Assembly (NCBI RefSeq): GCF_019112545.1
Contig: NW_025064887.1
Location: 783,724-847,723 of the forward strand
DNA length: 64,000 bases
Source: Guyanagaster necrorhizus
Taxonomy: Eukaryota; Basidiomycota; Agaricomycetes; Agaricales; Physalacriaceae
Reading direction: 5' to 3'
Position 1 is the stretch's first letter; the number at the start of each line of letters is the position of its first letter. Below, in pieces: positions 1 to 11,600 of this stretch. A program made the translations under genes and the position numbers. The notes under the pieces are model-generated. The model was not told the DNA's origin, searched no databases, and saw only the letters and a list, made by a program, of their open reading frames with translations.

Positions 1-2660
1 GTTTTATCCGCAGCAATTTGTATAAGTCGTCAAGGAATTTTGACACAAATTGCGGTCCTCTATCAGAGATGATGACTTGTGGCATGCCGTATTTGGCGTA
101 TACCTCATCTCGAAGGATCTTTGCCCACCCTTCCGAAGTTAATTCCGTCGAACATGCAATAGGGATGATCATCTTGGAGAATCGGTCAACTACAATAATG
201 ATTGCGTCATAGCCATTGCAGTCCGGTAGTCCTATGATCATGTCCATGGAGATATGGGTCCATGGTTGCGTTGGTATCTCGTTCGGATGTAAGGGGGCTG
301 ATCACAGTTGCGTGGATGCTTTCCCCCTTTGGCACATTTCGCATGCCTTGACATATGCTGTGATGTCATTGCTGAGTTTGGGCCACCAATAGTTTCGGAG
401 AACAAGTTCCTTTGTTTTTGCAATCCCAGGGTGTCCCGCAGTGACGTGGTCATGGTGTGCGGCAATGATATCCCTGTGTAGACTTTGGACTTGTGGAACA
501 TAAATTCTTCCATCATAGTGGATCATCCTGTTCTCTTTTGTCATTCTCTGCTCATGATTGAGGGAGGCGGCGATCCGCTGGTCCTATTGGTGTGCATCTC
601 ACATCGCGCTTTTGATGCGTTCATGCATCTCCTCCTCCGTCGGCATTATTAGTGCTCAGAAATGTTCAGGACGGAGGATAGTGACCCCGTCATTGTCGTT
701 TTCCCCTTGATCATGATCTGCTCGATGGGAGAGGAGGTCGGCTTTCTTGTTAGCGACCCCGGCTTTGTGATGTAATGTATACTGGTATTGAGTGAGCTCT
801 GTAACCCATCGAGCCTGACGACGGTTTAGCTTCTGAGGCTGACGGAAGTATCTGAGGTTTTGATGGTCTGTCCAGATTTCAAAAATGTCTGCTGCCCCGA
901 TTAAATAATGCCGCCACTCTTCGAGGGCAAGCATTATTGCGAGTAACTCCTTATCATAGATCTTGTAGTTCCTTTCGGTTATGGTGAGCGTCTTTGAGAG
1001 GAATGCGACCGGGCACCATTTCCTGCCTTGCTCTTGGGATAACATGGCGCCTATGGCCCCATCGCTGGAGTCAGCTTCTACTCGGAACTTCTCTTCCTGA
1101 GATGGGATAGCGAGTACTATGTCCTTCGCTAGTCGTTGCTTTAAGTCTTCGAAGGCGAGTTGTTGCAGAGTTTCCCATCCCCATGGAGCATTGCCAGTGA
1201 GCTGGGTCATAGGGCAAATGATTTTGCTGTAGTCTCGTATGAATCGCCTATAAAAGTTGGTGAAACCAAGAAAAGATTATAGCTCTTTTTTCTTAGTGGG
1301 AACCGGCCATTCCAGTATCCCCGCAACCTTTATCGGGTCCATGCGAATACTCCCTTCACTGATGATTACCCCGAGGTATTCAGTTTCTAACACCTCGAAT
1401 TCGCATTTCTCTGCTTTGAGGAATAGTTTGTGCTTCCTCATGAGGGCGAGTACTTGTCGAATCAGGCCACGGTGTTCTTCCCTTGTTTTGGACATTATGA
1501 GGATATCGTCGAGATAGATGGTTACCTTTCCAGTGGCGATGAGGTCCTTAAATATGTCGTTCATCATCCACTGGAAGGTGGCCAGGGAGTTGGTTAATCT
1601 GAAGAACATGACAGTGGGTTCGAATAGCCCTTGATTGGTCCTGAATGCAGCCTTCCACTCATCTCCTTCCTTTATTCTGACGTTGTTATACCCCTATCGG
1701 ACATCAAGTTTAGTGTAGTACTTGGCTCCCCGAAGTTTGTCTATCAGTTCCGAAATTAGCAGCAGCGGGTATCTGTTCTTGATGGTCATCTCGTTTAATT
1801 TGCAGTAGTCTTGTACAGGTCGGAGTTTGCCATCCTTCTTTTTTACGAAGAAGAAGGGGGAGGCCATGGGGGACTTTGATGGCCGAATTCACCCGGAGGA
1901 TAAGTTCTCGTCCAAGAACTTATCAAGCTCTAATTGTTCCTGATTGCTGAGAGGGTAGGTCTTGCAATCGAGGTTTGCATTGGCATTAGGGATCAGTTCG
2001 ATGGCATGATCCCAGGGCTTTGGAAGTGGGAGTTCATTGAAACTCTCTTTCTCAAAGAGGTCCCGATAATCACGTGCCCACTCCAGCACCAGTTCTTCAA
2101 AGGTCTTCTTCTCCTTCCCTTCGTTGGCCCTTGCTGCCAGATTGTTGGCGTGATGTACTGCTCTGATGTGAATTTCCTCCTGCAGGTCGACGGCTAGGAT
2201 GGTTTCACCATCCTCCATCTCCTCATCCCACCGGTCCGCCGGATCCTCATCAGGCAATTCGTAAGGGATCTTTCGGCATCAGCATCGTGCAAACGTGAGC
2301 TTCCCAGTCTTCCAATTGATGAGTGGGTTGTGCCGAATCAGCCAGTCGTGTCCCAAGAATAACTCCTTGGTTCCAAGGTCTGTTACGGCCAGGTCGATCC
2401 TTTTGGAGTGATCCCCGATGGTCAACCTAAGTTCGACGAACTCCGTGATTGATCCGGCTTAGTTTTTTGTTCCATCAGCATTATAGACTGGTATGGGGGC
2501 GGCAGTGGTTCTGGTAGATAGATCATGCTGTCAGACGAAGGATCGATTGATGGAGCTCCCGGTGCAGCCACTGTCGATCAGGGCGCTGACCGAATAGTTT
2601 GTTCAATTGGTTAGGGTTTCAATCTGAGCTTTGGTCGTCAGATCCCGTCCGGGGGTCTTG
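1..2660 (-). pseudogene. gypsy pol (protease-RT-RNase H-integrase), interrupted and cut by window edge
   Basis: Aspartic protease motif LIDSGCTGSS reads at about 2555-2590. Reverse transcriptase spans about 2250-1280 with the catalytic YLDDIL motif. RNase H spans about 1210-656, with a DSSDGAIGA-type start and a TDHQNL motif. The integrase HHCC zinc finger lies at 544-302 (HPGIAKTKELV, then CEMC), followed by the catalytic core, whose SDRGPQF motif is visible near position 60. Several in-frame stops split these domains: a TAG stands in place of the usual Trp of the RT sequence before GYNN near 1695, and a TAA lies in the connection between RT and RNase H near 1275. Defective copy. Confidence 0.9.
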
Positions 2661-3060
2661 GTTCGCCTGACAAACTTTGGTGGACTTTTTAACTCGTCCA
2701 ACCATTCTAGGGTCTGGCTTCGCGTGGCTTTTCGCAACCCGTCCACGGTATCTATGGTGGCTTCTTCTGTCCTTGCCCGATGTATCCATCCCTAGAGGAC
2801 CGCTCTTGCTGAGCTGTCATCTACTGCTTCTCTGATGGCTCTCCAAGTCCACTCGGTCTCGAATGGTTTGAGCCACTGTTTGGGGCCCTCTGCCCCTGTT
2901 CAGTCTATAGGCATTTGAGTTTGTTTTTTCGACTCTTTTAGGTGTACGTGGTTAGCTGGTATATTTGAATGCACGTATGTTACTACAGAAGTATCGTAAG
3001 TCCGTCCAGCGGCGGAGATAGGCACACCATGAGATCCTTCGGCTAATACAGTGGAGTTGG

Positions 3061-5923
3061 TCACTGATTGGCCCTATCTTTTACCTCCTCGGTCTTTGTT
3101 TCCTTCCTGAGTTCTTCGTCTTCTTTTTGTAACTCGGCTATCTGTGCTCGTATGTCTTCTCGGGTTCTTTTCTTCTTCGGGCAGTCCTTGGCCATGTGTC
3201 TCTTCTGACCACAGGTGAAACACTTTCCTTCCTTCTTTAAGCGGTCGATATCCATAGGTTTCCTGGCTCCGGTGTACGTCGTTCCAGTGCCTGTCTTCTG
3301 GCTCCCGTAATTGGGTGTGGGGGTGGATCCCAATGATTTCCCAGCAGTTTGCCCTGGTTTGTTTGGGGTTGGCGGGGTCGACTTCTTGAAGTTTTCTTGT
3401 AGCGTCATTGCCTCCGCTTTCTGCCTTTGTCGCTCCTTGTACATCTCGACGATTCGTTCCTTTCACTCGTCATACCCCACGGGCATCAACATTTTGACGC
3501 CCATGGCCGAGATCATCGTGAGGTACGAGGAGGGGACCCCCTGTTTGAGCGCTTCTACCATCCTTCCGTCGTTTGCAGTATCATCCCTGATTCCTGCAAG
3601 TTTAGCGAGTCGTTCGAGTTCATCGAAATAGTCTGTTGCCGCCTTATCCCCCATCTTGTATTCTTTGATTTTTTGCTTGTGTACTTCCTGGACCGCAGGA
3701 TCAATGAATTTGTCGTTTAGCATTCTTTTGAATACCGGCCATGAGGAATATCGATAGTGTTCCCTCGTGGTGGATCGAAAGTTCGAAGAGATTAAGATCC
3801 ACCATGTTTTGGCCTTATCTTCCAGGTACGAGGTAGCGAATGCGACTTTGTTCATATCAGTCCTGATATACCCAATATAGACTTCGAAGTATTGTTCGCA
3901 GTCTACCAGGAATCGGTCTATGTCATCGGATGCTCTCTTGAACGGGCGAGGCTTCCGGAGGAGGTCGGGGTGGCATTGCAAGACGTTGGCATTACTCAGG
4001 AGTGAACCCATTGGGTTGAGCCAGCCATCGAATGGCGGTTGTCCCCATTCCGCGGGCGGTCCTGGGAAGGAGTGTAACGAGTTGTCGTCGGTGACCGGGC
4101 TTTCTTTCGGATCGGTCACGTGGATGATGACTCCATCCTGCACTGTGAACCCGAGGCGGACTGCCTCAGGGTCGTCCTGAATCGGATCCTTTCCGCTTGA
4201 TTCCGCCTGGTCCAGAGGTGGCTGTCCCCCAAGGAGTCGGCTCCCCTTGCCGGTCCATGGATTTTGAACCCTGGTGGGCTGGCGTGCCGACGGATTCCTG
4301 GTTCGGACAAGCCGGGAAGCCGTACTTCGGATTGACGAGTTGTTGTCGGCCCAGCTTCGGATCGAGGGGGCCATGTACACGGCTCGTTTTGGTGGTACGG
4401 GAGAGGTACGCGGTATTGATGCTGGTGTTCTTGGTTTATTGGGAGGTTGATATGGGGGTATCGGCATGAGCGGGTCTTCTGGGTGCCACCGGCCATACTC
4501 CTTCCATGCATATTCTGTCGCGGCGTACTGCAAAATCTTTTTCTTTTCAGTTTCTTCCGCATACCAGTATTCCAGTCCTAACGATGTTGCTTGCCAGCGC
4601 ATGTCCTGCCATAAAAAGTTCCTCCCCTGCTCATATAGCCCCTGGTACTCCTTGTTCCTTTCTCTTTCCATTTCCTCCTTCAAAGCTTCTTCGTCGGTGT
4701 CTTCCCCTGCTCGCTCCATTCGTTGCCAGTATGGGTCGTCACTGTCCTCGTCGTCCTCCTCGTCGCCCTCGGCCCCGCTGTCCTCTCCCTCGAGGAGGGA
4801 ACAGACGGGCCGGTCGTAAATGGATGGCACGGCTGGTCGAAGGGTCATCGGGGACCCTTCCATTGACTTGGGTGCTGGGTCTGGCATCTTCTTGGTTACT
4901 AGTTCAGGCAATGGGAGGGCTCCTAAGCCAACTGTAGCGCGTTCCTCCACGTGCTCTCATCTCCTCCAGTTCTCGGCTATAGAGGCTGAAGTGTCGTTGG
5001 AACTCGGAATTAAGGAACTGTCGAGCGACCCTGCTGCCCAGGAATTGCTGGAGAGCTCTGTCGGAGATGTGGGCATTGTCGGATACTCGGAGCCCATAGG
5101 CTCCAAGTATGGAGTCGGCATCCGAGGAGATGGTGTCAGTACGGGCAGGATATTCGAGGATGACGGGTCGAGGTTCTTCTGCCCTTCCTCGCCTGATAGC
5201 TTCGTCTCAGCTGACGATGCTGGCAGGTCCTGTCCATGGGTCATCTTCTGAGTCGGGTTCTCGGAAGGGGGATTCTGAATCGGTATGGAGCTCATACTCC
5301 CTAGGGGAGGCTGACCCCATCCTTTCAACCTCCTCTCTTCTTCTTCGTGCCCTTCCTTGTCTGTCGTACTTTGCTGCTTCGTACTGCTCTCGAGCCTCTT
5401 CTTGTACATAGTCGGCGAGCTCTTCCTGAGTTCGCCTGATCTCTTCTTCTCGGTTCTGGTTCTGCTGCTGCTGCTGTACTGCCTGATCGTAGTTAAAGGG
5501 GATGGTAAGATCCCAGTCTGGGAATATTCGGTGTATAATTCTGTCCCACACAGCTCTTCCCCTTTCACTGGTGGTTCCGACCTCGGGTTCACTTCTCACG
5601 TGGAGGTGTCGGAAGGGATCCCCTGCTGCAGAGATGGCAATCTCTGCATTCGCATAGTTGGGGTGGATAGTCCTTCTGTGCGGATCGTCGATCCCCAGCC
5701 TGCTGACAGATAGGCTGGAGCCAGAGTCGGGCTCGGTAGGGGTTTCGGGGGGGTTCTGGGGGAGGTCGGGACTTTCGTGGGATCTCGCAGCCATCTGAGC
5801 GACATCAAGGGAGTCCCGAGCACGGTTTCCAATCCCTGAGAGAATTGGGGAGGCGGGATGCTCAGAGGAGACTGCTAGAGTGACGTAGTTGGAGACCTCC
5901 ATGGGCTCCTGAGTGGCGTTCAT
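3061..5923 (-). pseudogene. gypsy gag, interrupted
   Basis: The N-terminal part reads from about 5923 in one frame to a stop at 5207; the rest continues in another frame (overlap about 5207-5592), with in-frame TGA at 4957-4959 and 3463-3465. The C-terminal part carries a zinc knuckle of the CX2CX4HX4C type (CFTCGQKRHMAKDC) near 3190-3235, the nucleic-acid-binding motif of Gag. Upstream of it is a retrotransposon-gag-like helical region (a DRFLVDCEQYF-type stretch near 3890-3930). Very acidic and Pro/Ser-rich segments precede it. The two TGA codons could each come from CGA by a CpG transition. Not expected to give full-length Gag. Confidence 0.85.
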
Positions 5924-6093
5924 CGTCCACAGGTTCCGGAACCCTGTGAGAGCAGGGTGGCGGTTTCGGCTGTCTCGTCGGGGATGTTGAGGTCCTTCTT
6001 TCTCGTGAAGGCTCCTCGAATCTGAGTCGTTATTCCTGGTTTCTGGTACAGGTCCCCCTTGTGGGAAGAAGGACGTTCTGGCGGAGGGGGGGA

Positions 6094-6802
6094 TGTCATG
6101 GAAGGGGAGATCAGGGGTTACATTGCATAGGATGTGTTGAATGTGCTAGAATGCTTGATAGTGCCTGACTATCCAAGCTGCTACTGATTGTCGTCCTCGG
6201 CAAAGGGTGATGATGGCTAGAAGTCCAAGTAAAGTTCCGATGATGGAAGCGATAAGCTTGAAGAAGTCGTGGTTTAGATCAGCGGTTGTTACTGGAGGCA
6301 TTCGGTTTCTCAGCACAATTGGGCTTGAGAAAGAGAAGAAGAAAGCTTCGAGCTAATTGTTAGGCTCAAGCATCACATAAACAGATACACATGATAAACA
6401 GGTGTTCCTTCGCACTTCGAGGAATCACCTGAGTTCACTTGGTATGTACCTGTCCAATGTGACCCAAGGTCAGAAGAAGACTTGAGGTAGAATGGCGTGT
6501 ATAAACTTTAGCTCAAAGCTGGGGTTATTGCCAGCAAGAGCGTCGGTCTTAAATACTGTACAGGTGGTCCTAATTATATCGCTACTTATTATGTCTGTCT
6601 GTGTCTATGGTACTCGTTGTCCTTGAGCACCGATACCGTATATAAAAGGGGAATTGTGTTGTTGTCATGCTTGGCTGTTGCGACGGTTTGGGGATTGTTA
6701 GTTGTGCTGACTAAGCTCTCCCACCGTCTTGTGCTCTTCTGACTAAGCGTGAATAGGGATAAAAGGTGGATGTCAAGTAAAAAGAATGGAAAAATCATAA
6801 CA
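6094..6802 (-). repeat. 5' LTR of the gypsy element (709 bp)
   Basis: On the minus strand the segment begins TGTTATGA and ends CATGACA, giving imperfect terminal inverted repeats with the canonical TG...CA ends. The right end is fixed by the junction with copia sequence at 6803, recognised by alignment to Copia-2. The left end is inferred from the TG dinucleotide and is followed (minus strand) by a C-rich stretch. A TATA-like TTTTATATA lies at about 6640-6650 on the minus strand. The partner LTR is not in the window, so the left boundary is less certain than the right. Confidence 0.75.
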
Positions 6803-8946
6803 ATATTTCGGCACTTCAGGAATTTGGAGTAAAGTGCTGGGTGTTACAGCAAGATAATAAGAGGTCAAAACTGAATCCAAAGTCAAGGGAATTTATTTTC
6901 ACAGGTCTTACAGATAAATCCAAGGCCTGAAGATATTATAACCCTTAAACCAGGCAGATTCAGATCTTAAAAAATGTTATATTCTCTGAAAACAACACTA
7001 CAGAGCCTATAGACACTGACTATATAGTCTCCCACTCTTCATCGCTTGAGAGAGAGTTAGAAAGCAAAGTCGAGCAGACTCTGGATGGAAATGATAGCAT
7101 TTCAGACAATTCTGTGGATGCTGGAAATGCCAAACCAAAAGGAGAAATAGTCTCTGATGTGTTATTGATCAAATCAAATTTCCCAATATAGTATGGAAAA
7201 GTGATCAAGCCACACAACAAATCAGTCCAGATTGCATCAAAGACTCAACTGAGTTACCAGACACTTCATAATCCAAGTGTACAAGCTGTGAAAACATTGG
7301 AACAACAGCATATCTCAGAAGAATCATCTTTGGAAGCTGTAAATGTTGCAATAGACTATGCATGCATTGAGGAAACTGCAGACAACCTCAGTGATGAGCC
7401 ATTAAGCCTTGAAGAAGCCAAAACAAGGCTAGACTGGCATCATTGGAAGAAAGCAATGGATAAAGAATACAATCTATTGACTTCTCTAAGCATATGGCAG
7501 CTGAAAGAATTACCTAAAGACAGATCACTTGTGGATTGCAAGTGGACTTACAGATTGAAAAGGGATGATGATGGGAAAATCACCAGGTACAAGGCCAGAC
7601 TTGTTGCAAAAGGATTTTCACAGGTACCCAGCATTGATTTCTTCAAGACATATGCACCAGTTGTCAGGCTGGACACATTTCGTCTACTCATGGCAATTGC
7701 CACTCAAAGAAACCTAATCATTCATGGAATGGATGTTGTTGGAGCTTACTTAAATGGTAAACTCAATGAATCCATTTATATGGCACAGCCACCTGAATAT
7801 TCAGATGGGAGTGGAAAAGCAGCACACCTCAAATTAACATTGTACAGACTCAAGCAATCTGGCTGAGTTTGGAATGACAAATTAAATGCTACATTTTTGG
7901 GACTTGGATATATCAGATTGATCAGTGATCAATATGTGTACATCAGACAAATGAGTTCTGGTCCCATAATCGTAGCTGTACATGTCGACGATATGACATT
8001 GCTTACCCCAGATAATGAAACCATATCTAAAATAAAAGAAGAGCTTAAGAAGAAGCTAAATGTCACAGACATGGGGGAGATTCAATATATATTGGGCATG
8101 AAGATAGACAGGAATCGGGACAAGAGCACTATCACTCTATCCCAGAAGGCATATATTCTCAAAGTACTTAAGTGAATGGGCATGAATGACTGCAAACTGG
8201 TCAAAATATCTATGGACCCAAATGTATGGCTAGAGAAAATTCCAACAGAAGACCCATGAGGCATTGACACAGCCATCAGGCAATATTACCATACTGATGT
8301 CAGATCACTAATGTATGTGGCCGATGGATCCTGGCCCGACATTGCACATACTGTCACCGAATTAAGCAAGTACATGCAGAATCCAGCTGCTGAGCATGTC
8401 ACAGCCTTGAAGCAAGTTTTCTGCTATCTGAAGGGAACTCTAGACTTTGGAATCACATATGGAGGGACTATGGATGAGCTGATACCTTATTCAGACTCAG
8501 ACTGGGGAGAAGACAGAACAGATAGAAGATTAACATCTGGTTATGTCTGTACCTATACAGGGGGAGCTGTTACTTGGAGTTCAAAGAAACAGCCCACTGT
8601 AGCCTTATCCACTATGGAAGCAGAATATATGGCCCTTGCACACACAACCTGGGAAGTAATTTGGCTATGAGCACTCTTAACCAAATTAGGATTGCCACCT
8701 TATGAAGCGATGACTATTTTCATCGACAATCAATCAGCAATCAAATTTGCCGAGAACCCTATATTCCATGCACAATCGAAGCATATAGACATATGGCACC
8801 ACTTTGTTCATGAGCACATGGCTTCAAACGAAGTTAAAGTTCAGCACTGTGCATCAGAGGAGAACTTAGCAGATATATTCACTAAAGGCCTACCAAGACC
8901 ATTACATGAGTATTTATCTGCAGGTATTCTAGGAACTCGGAATTGA
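6803..8946 (+). pseudogene. Copia-1 pol remnant (integrase C-terminus, RT, RNase H)
   Basis: The frame includes the reverse transcriptase with KTYAPVVRLDT (about 7645-7680) and the copia catalytic motif VHVDDMTLL (about 7980-8010), then the RNase H region with TMEAEYMAL (about 8610-8640) and ADIFTKGLP near the end. In-frame stops lie at 6928-6930, 7189-7191, 7864-7866, 8173-8175, 8257-8259 and 8668-8670. Copia-2 has a sense codon at all of these except the one equivalent to 7864, which is shared. Not functional. Confidence 0.92.
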
Positions 8947-8953
8947 GGGGGAG

Positions 8954-9161
8954 TGTTGGGATAGCAATCCCAAGCGAGTATGAGAACATACTCGAAGACA
9001 CAATGCCAGTCAGTGGCAGCTGACTTGGATCATGATCCAGACTTATTTAGTATCTCATAGAAAGATCTCGAAGTAATACAAAATGTATTTAAGTAGAATG
9101 TTTCTCTCTCGAGAGGCTAATACTAATCCTCTGTACATTACTCTGCTCTCTACTTACAACA
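8954..9161 (+). repeat. 3' LTR of Copia-1 (208 bp)
   Basis: It starts TGTTGGGATAGC directly after the polypurine tract and ends CTTACAACA. It aligns along its whole length with the 209-bp LTRs of Copia-2 but differs at many more positions than those two differ from each other, so Copia-1 is the older insertion. Confidence 0.92.
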
Positions 9162-9477
9162 GTCCTGTCACTCGCGACCGCTGTGGGCCCGGCTGTTCCT
9201 GCTTGTTTGTACTGATACCAAGACCACTAGAAACTTTTTTCATCACTTTGTTAGTGAGAGCTCAGTCATTATTTCCTCAATGACAGTAATGGTGGATTTA
9301 AAACATTATAAACCTCAAGTTATTCGATTATTGAAAACAAGCCGGAGCTCAATAAGAAGGAAGACAAGACATTCAATTAGAGTTCCTGATCAGATATATG
9401 TACTTGCTGTGAAAGTTGGATATGTAGAAGGAAAGAATAAACGAAAAGGAATGTGAAGATTTTACTTGCTTCGGTGC
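9162..9477. other. spacer, no gene seen
   Basis: About 316 bp between the Copia-1 3' LTR and the stop codon of the next minus-strand gene. It probably contains that gene's 3' UTR. No repeat or RNA gene was recognised. Confidence 0.5.
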
Positions 9478-10809
9478 CTATGCATCCGGAACGGTAATGG
9501 CACCCCAAGGAGCACTACCATACTGGCCAACAATCGTAGCATCGCTCCAAGTGCTGTCGTCGGTGGCGGGAAGCTGGAATCCAGTAGGCAGATCAGTGGT
9601 CGTCTTCCAGGTGGTATCTGTGACATAGGAAACCGACGTTCCATCATTATACGCGACCAGAATGGTAGCAATGACACCAGCCGGACCACCAGTGTTCTGC
9701 CCATCAACTGCAAACACGTTCTGGTCGGGGTCCAATTGGGGTACGGAGTATGCTTGGGCGGTCTGGAAGTCTGTGCCTGATCCGAGGGACTCTCCGTTGG
9801 CATAGAGCGTGTACGCGTTGTCGCTGTGAACTATTGATCAATGACCGCGGGTGAAAGGAAGAGGGAAAGGACCTACACAGTGATGACTACCTTTGCACAC
9901 ACCGCGCCCTTACCATATGGGGAAGTGACCGTCTTCCTGAATGCCCTGTGTCCAACCGGGGCGTTCCCTGCAGAGGTCTCGTTCGTCCAAATCCAGTTAC
10001 TTTGGGTTATGTCAAGTGCGCTGGGAAGTGTGGTCTGGCCCCAGGGAGAGACGCCCTCCATTCCTTGCCCGACCGCTGCAATCCAAGCCGAGTCGTCCAA
10101 ACTCGGGTTTTCGAATCCAGCTGGGGGAGCGGACTGGAGGGTCTTCCAGGATGCGTCGGTAACAAAGGTTTCGGTGGTGCCGTCGGCGTAGTCAACGAGG
10201 ACAGTGGCAATCAAACCGGCGGGTCCTCCAGTGTTGGTACCATTGACGGCAATGACGTTGTCGGATTCTGGTTCGAGGCCGACAGTGTACACCTGTGCGT
10301 CTGAGAAGGACGCGCCTGAGCCGACTTGTGCACCGTTGACGTAGAGTGTGTGGAGGTTGTCACTGTAAATATATACTTTGAAAAATCTTGAAATGACTGA
10401 TGAAGCCAAACTTACGTAGCGATGAGGATGGTGGCGCACACCGGACACTTGGTGCTGGTGTGGGGGATGGTCTTGCGGAAGGGCCGAGAACCGATGGGAG
10501 CGTTTCCCCCCGCGCCGGCTTCTTCTCCAGTCCAGATCCAGTTGGAGTTGGCTAGGGTAAGAGGCTGGGCTGCGGCGCGCGCTGCGAGAGACGCGCTTTC
10601 AGTGTTCGCTGCATTGGCAACCAGACCTGAAAAATGAGTGAGTATGGAATCAGAGGGTAAATCACGAAAAGACGCGTACTCTTCTCCGACGCAGGGAACG
10701 CAGTCGTGAGAACCGCTGAAAGAACGACGGGCAAGAGCAAAAGAGCTATAGAAACGATATGAGCGGGAAGAAAGAAAGGAGAGGGAGCTGGATAGGATTG
10801 AAAGGTCAC
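9478..10809 (-). CDS. membrane-anchored or secreted protein with two tandem galactose-binding-like domains (function unknown)
   Basis: Four exons: 10680-10809, 10416-10626, 9877-10362, 9478-9823, encoding 390 aa. The three inferred introns are each 53 bp with GT-AG ends. Residues about 14-38 form a hydrophobic stretch after a short N-terminus (signal peptide or anchor). Two homologous units follow, each starting with SNWIWT, then NAP-G-R-FRKT, a DN-TLY-NG motif, NTGGPAG(L/V)IAT, and ending with a PWG motif. This resembles the jelly-roll accessory domains found in glycoside hydrolases such as rhamnosidases, but no catalytic domain is present; binding of sugars is inference. Introns 2 and 3 fall at the same place in each unit. 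A TATAAAAA sits at 10879-10886 on the minus strand, about 70 bp before the ATG. Confidence 0.8.
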
Positions 10810-10878
10810 CTTGGGAGAACATTAAAGAGTGAAATATCTACCTGTCGGTGGATGGCCAGAATGTGCATTACCGCCTTG

Positions 10879-10886
10879 TTTTTATA
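10879..10886 (-). promoter_or_regulatory. TATA-like box of the two-domain repeat gene
   Basis: TATAAAAA on the minus strand, about 70 bp upstream of the ATG at 10809. Position suits a fungal core promoter; no experimental start is known. Confidence 0.4.
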
Positions 10887-11600
10887 GCAAATGTCTGTCT
10901 GACGCGAAGACCAGAAAATAATCCTAGTAATTCAACAGCATAGCAAATGCCTGACAGACAGAATCGAAGGAGATATATAAGGGCCTCGAGAAGTTTTTTT
11001 TAAAAATTTCCTGACAGAACGGAGGACTGCTGACTCTTCCCCGAAATGATGTTGAAGAATTTCTGACGTGGATGACATGCAAGAAGAGACGATGGGTCCA
11101 GCACGCTGTCGAGTAGAGAGATACCAGACATCTATAAGGTTCCTCTAGTGCGACGCTGTCCAAGCCAGTTTTGATTGACATTACACAGTAGCATTTTGTA
11201 GACTCGACCGCTAGTTATTAGGAAACCGAATAGATGAACCGGTATATGTAGATGACAATCATGATTTTCAAAAAGATGGCATCACTGATGGCAGAAGAAC
11301 GTTAAGCGCTAGCACTCAAGTTGATCAAAAATGACCGAACACATGATTGGATTTCCGCACTTTGAACTGAGCTGATGTCGTTGGAAAACTAGTAATGACA
11401 TACTCGAAGCGTTTCCGAGACGCTTCGACGAAAATTTTCGGTGTCTTTGGCGCGGCTATTATTTGAAACCATTGAAATAGAACAAGAACTTGGAAGGCGA
11501 GCCAAAAAAAGGCCAATTGTCCGACATGGTAGTCACAGGATCTTTTACGTGCAGGTTGTTTTCATTTGCTTGTCGTCTCTTCCTTCTTCTTACCACCACG
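10887..11600. other. intergenic region between divergent genes
   Basis: About 710 bp separating the minus-strand repeat-protein gene from the plus-strand coiled-coil gene. Short open frames on both strands have no recognisable protein character. It presumably holds both upstream regions. Confidence 0.4.

Larger units (their letters stand above)
1..6802 (-). mobile_element. Ty3/gypsy LTR retrotransposon, 3' end cut by window start
   Basis: Read on the minus strand the order is 5' LTR (6094-6802), leader, gag with a zinc knuckle, aspartic protease, reverse transcriptase, RNase H and integrase, the order that defines Ty3/gypsy elements. The integrase core runs off position 1, so the 3' LTR is outside the window. 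The right edge abuts copia sequence exactly at 6803, so this element inserted into Copia-1. The coding region is broken by in-frame stops and a frame change, so this copy should not be autonomous. Confidence 0.93.
6803..9161 (+). mobile_element. Ty1/copia element Copia-1, 3' part only
   Basis: The plus-strand sequence aligns throughout with the minus strand of Copia-2: integrase C-terminus, linker, reverse transcriptase, RNase H, polypurine tract GAGGGGGAG and a 3' LTR at 8954-9161. The 5' part is missing at 6803 because the gypsy element is inserted there; the remainder should lie beyond the left edge of the window. In-frame stops compared with Copia-2 show it is inactive. The sequence after 9161 is unrelated host DNA. 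Confidence 0.93.
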
